DNA of 64,000 bases from Desulfopila aestuarii DSM 18488 (GTDB taxonomy: Bacteria; Desulfobacterota; Desulfobulbia; Desulfobulbales; Desulfocapsaceae), in the NCBI GenBank assembly GCA_945863875.1, contig CAMBBS010000006.1:86568-150567 (forward strand), given 5' to 3'. Numbering within the stretch: the stretch's first letter is position 1; each line of letters begins with the position of its first letter. The translations under genes and the position numbers were made by a program. Below the pieces are notes generated by a model. It did no database searches. It was not told the DNA's origin and saw nothing but the letters and a program-made list of their open reading frames with translations. Positions 62,337 to 64,000 of this stretch are shown here, in pieces.

Positions 62337-62412
62337 GGCCCCATCGTCTAGTGGCCTAGGACACTGGCCTCTCACGCCGGTAACAGGGGTTCGAGTCCCC
62401 TTGGGGTCACCA
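62337..62412 (+). tRNA. tRNA-Glu (anticodon CUC)
   Basis: A 76-nt tRNA including an encoded CCA. The acceptor stem GGCCCCA pairs with TGGGGTC. The anticodon loop CTCTCAC sits in a 5-bp stem (CTGGC/GCCGG) with anticodon CTC, and the T arm is CAGGGGTTCGAGTCCCCTT. It has a consensus promoter and a 3' hairpin terminator. The coding density drops sharply beyond it, as at a tRNA-linked integration site. Confidence 0.97.
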
Positions 62413-62423
62413 TTTGCAATATC

Positions 62424-62458
62424 AAGCACTTATCGAGCTTTTCGGTAGGTGCTTTTTT
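62424..62458 (+). terminator. Terminator of tRNA-Glu
   Basis: A 12-bp stem with two G-U pairs (AAGCACTTATCG / CGGTAGGTGCTT), a 7-nt loop and a run of six T, starting 12 bp after the tRNA 3' end. Confidence 0.88.
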
Positions 62459-62462
62459 GGTT

Positions 62463-62486
62463 ATCCCCCACACCATCCCCCACACC
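62463..62486. repeat. 12-bp tandem duplication (ATCCCCCACACC x2)
   Basis: Two exact head-to-tail copies of a 12-mer lie right after the tRNA-Glu terminator, at the boundary of the gene-poor region. It may be a slippage product or a scar of recombination at the tRNA. Confidence 0.85.
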
Positions 62487-62559
62487 AAGCAACAAAAGCA
62501 GCCCCCTTGCAAAAATCCAACCAAACAATATTTAGTGATAATTATTGACCCGGTTGACC

Positions 62560-62800
62560 TTGGAAGGACGGTCTCATCTAATCAACTGTCGTTCTGCCGG
62601 GCCGGGCTCTGCCGTCCGGACTCCAGCGACAAGGGGCGTCGATACCGATGACCTTGACCTGCATCTCGTTGCAACTCCAGTTGACGATTTCAGTCACATT
62701 CGTCGTTTGAAACCTGTCGCCATATAATCCATCACAAACACAACGGCATGAGACCTCTTCCTGATACCTCCTACGTCAATGCCGGCGACGATGATGGGGT
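62560..62800 (-). pseudogene. Decayed DUF429-family gene
   Basis: Read leftward, one frame gives IDVGGIRKRSHAV (62742-62780), a second gives VKVIGIDAPCRWSPDGRARP (about 62600-62660), and a third continues AERQLI. Together these are the consecutive signature blocks of DUF429 proteins (predicted RNase H-like fold), but they are separated by at least two frameshifts and stop codons. The N-terminal part lies near 62790 and the C-terminal half is missing. An adjoining leftward frame (about 62800-62900) is open but unrecognised. Confidence 0.65.
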
Positions 62801-63085
62801 GAGATCAGCCGACAGCCATAAATCACTGTAGTCGCCGGTGAACTCAGCGACTACGGCTTCCATGACCCTCGTTGAGGTGACGCGGCATAGCAAGACGTCT
62901 CCTGCCTTCACTTCACCGTCTGGGCGACCAGTCCCTATCTTTTTCTCGAATCAGTCCTGCAGCAGTAGAATATTTGTAAGGTTTCAAAGCTTATTATGGT
63001 CGGACATGGAGGGACACCAAGATGACTGCTAAAAGACAACGTTCCTTTGAAAAAATATAACCCTAACTTGAGGAAATTACACACC

Positions 63086-63235
63086 ATGACTCAGAATCAA
63101 CAACAGGACCTCTTGGTTGAGTGGGACCTCTACTAACCGCAACAACAGAACGCCATGCACTCCGAATTCCGCAGACGGTTTCGGGGCAACTACTCTAAAA
63201 ATGACCTCTTTGAATTTCTCAAACAGAAGCTATAA
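63086..63235 (+). pseudogene. Small gene interrupted by an in-frame stop
   Basis: A 50-codon frame that begins with ATG (GAGG 13 bp upstream) and is hydrophilic and protein-like, but it has TAA at codon 17 (63134-63136). After the stop it continues as AMHSEFRRRFRGNYSKN and FEFLKQKL. No family was recognised. The reading continuing sensibly past the stop is the reason for calling it a broken gene rather than chance sequence. Confidence 0.4.
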
Positions 63236-63373
63236 ATTGAGGGGTACTGGGAGAAAACCGGATTGGTTTGAGCCAAGGTGTCTTTTTAGATGCGAATGGC
63301 AAATAGAACAGATCTGTCATTGCGTCCTATGCAAATCCGCGACACAACTATGTGCGGCAACATTATCGGAGAG

Positions 63374-63554
63374 TGTCACCACCGGTGTAAAGTGAACCCA
63401 CCTACCACCGGAAAAGAGACCCACCTGGCCGTTATTTATTCGTTGCCACGTGGCAACTATTTTTCCTTTTAGAGTCTAGCGAGCAAAAAATCACCGATCA
63501 AGGGTGGGTCCATGAATAACGGCCAGGTGGGTCCATTTTAAATCGGTAGTGACA
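63374..63554. mobile_element. IS21-like element reduced to its two ends (MITE-like)
   Basis: Imperfect 29-bp outer inverted repeats (63374-63402 and 63526-63554, TGTCACCACCGGTGTAAAGT versus the complement of TTTTAAATCGGTAGTGACA) enclose a second exact 19-bp inverted repeat (63418-63436 and 63515-63533, GACCCACCTGGCCGTTATT). The repeated ACCCACC/GGTGGGT units inside each end resemble the multiple transposase-binding repeats of IS21-family ends. No istA or istB sequence remains. A perfect 16-bp palindrome (63442-63457) sits in the middle. The family name is an inference from pattern. Confidence 0.6.
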
Positions 63555-63568
63555 TCGGAGAGGAGTAA

Positions 63569-63781
63569 ATGAAACAACGAAATCATCCGCAACTAGAGAT
63601 AAAGAACCTCTCTGTTGATGCCTCAGATGGAGTCGGCTTTTTTCAAGGGGTGATTTCTGACGTGTCCAGATTCAGCATATGCTTGACAGATCTGCCGAAG
63701 AAACTGAATTGGAAAGCAAAAATAATGACGGTTGTCGTCAGTGGCCAAGGGAAAAACTTTAAAATGAGTGCGAGGCTATAG
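63569..63781 (+). CDS. C-terminally truncated PilZ-domain protein
   Basis: A 70-codon frame with a very good Shine-Dalgarno (GGAGAGGAGTAA before the ATG). It matches the first two-thirds of small PilZ proteins common in sulfate reducers: RNHPQLEIKNLSVDASDG, FFQGVISDVSRFSICLTDLP, and VVSGQGKNFKMSARL. The PilZ DxSxxG motif reads DVSRFS, so the glycine is lost. The TAG comes where relatives continue for about 40 more residues. The gene starts 15 bp after the IS21-like right end. It is probably a pseudogene or a degenerate c-di-GMP receptor. Confidence 0.7.
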   Translation: MKQRNHPQLEIKNLSVDASDGVGFFQGVISDVSRFSICLTDLPKKLNWKAKIMTVVVSGQGKNFKMSARL

Positions 63782-63955
63782 CGCCGCCATGTCTCAGCTG
63801 CGATATAAGCAGCACGCAGCTGCTGTTCAGGACAATGTTTTTTTCCAAACCAGACAACTCCCGATCGGAAATCTTGGCCAGTTGGGTTTCGGACAACAAG
63901 GATCGAGCTTGATCTGTTGTCTTGTCTTCTCTCCTCTTGTCTTAACTGTTCTCCT

Positions 63956-63998
63956 GCGTGACGTCACGTCACACAGAAACGTGACTGTCACGTGACGC
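63956..63998. repeat. Cluster of GTGAC/GTCAC pentamers
   Basis: Six copies of the pentamer GTGAC or its complement lie within 39 bp, forming two 10-bp palindromes (GTGACGTCAC at 63958-63967 and GTCACGTGAC at 63987-63996) around a short spacer. The whole block is an imperfect dyad. The preceding 63782-63955 stretch has no recognisable gene. Confidence 0.75.
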
Positions 63999-64000
63999 CT

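Noticed and set aside
62172..62448. Two frames (plus and minus) running through tRNA-Glu
   Set aside because: They translate the tRNA gene and its flanks, a well-known artefact; neither has coding features.
62463..62486. CRISPR-like or satellite array
   Set aside because: Only two adjacent 12-mers without spacers; no CRISPR array or cas gene was seen anywhere in the window.

Overview
The window looks like a chromosomal segment of a Gram-negative anaerobe of the Desulfobacterota, most likely the Desulfobulbales. This is inferred from gene content, not from a search. The supporting content is kdsB (lipopolysaccharide Kdo), a three-domain NifU with NifS as the Fe-S machinery, menaquinone made through futalosine, a DVU0298-like protein, a PilB carrying a cyclic-nucleotide domain, and an oleBCD hydrocarbon cluster. 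Genes are densely packed on both strands, with many ATGA or TAATG overlaps.

Left part (1-15.4 kb). An oleB-oleC-oleD operon, with an M48 protease overlapping its end, is followed by a cold-shock gene, malic enzyme, a lysine 2,3-aminomutase relative, the nhaR/nhaD sodium antiport pair, an HDOD-GGDEF signalling protein, and galU-priA.

Middle part (15.5-44.4 kb). hrpA comes first. A leftward operon follows: kdsB, a CofD/YvcK-like protein with an extra C-terminal region, a stand-alone receiver and a hybrid histidine kinase. Next are rsmJ and rlmH (rRNA methylation), YkgJ- and YqgE-family proteins, and glgB behind a small overlapping reading frame. A leftward block follows, with pilB-cNMP, an ELM1-type protein and a GT4 glycosyltransferase, and upstream of it phosphohexomutase, nifU, nifS and thyX. 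Then come a Trm112-like gene, proC-nadK, an NtrC-type regulator and a PHP phosphoesterase.

Right part (44.7-62.4 kb). Two lipoprotein genes (the second FlgO-like) and an SDR lie on the plus strand. A leftward trio follows (three-TM protein, cNMP/DUF4388 protein, HEAT-like protein), then aroK and a TIGR01777 epimerase. A large leftward operon, mqnE-mqnC-deaminase-mqnA-ubiX-ubiA-DUF3108-purC, makes most of the futalosine menaquinone pathway. An RpoD-type sigma factor, malQ and tRNA-Glu close the conserved part.

Right edge (62.4-64 kb). Past tRNA-Glu the coding density collapses. This stretch holds a decayed DUF429 gene, another broken small gene, a 181-bp IS21-like element reduced to its two ends, a truncated PilZ gene, and a cluster of GTGAC/GTCAC pentamers. 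It reads as a degraded accessory region next to a tRNA. No intact integrase, transposase, CRISPR array or rRNA gene is visible in the window.
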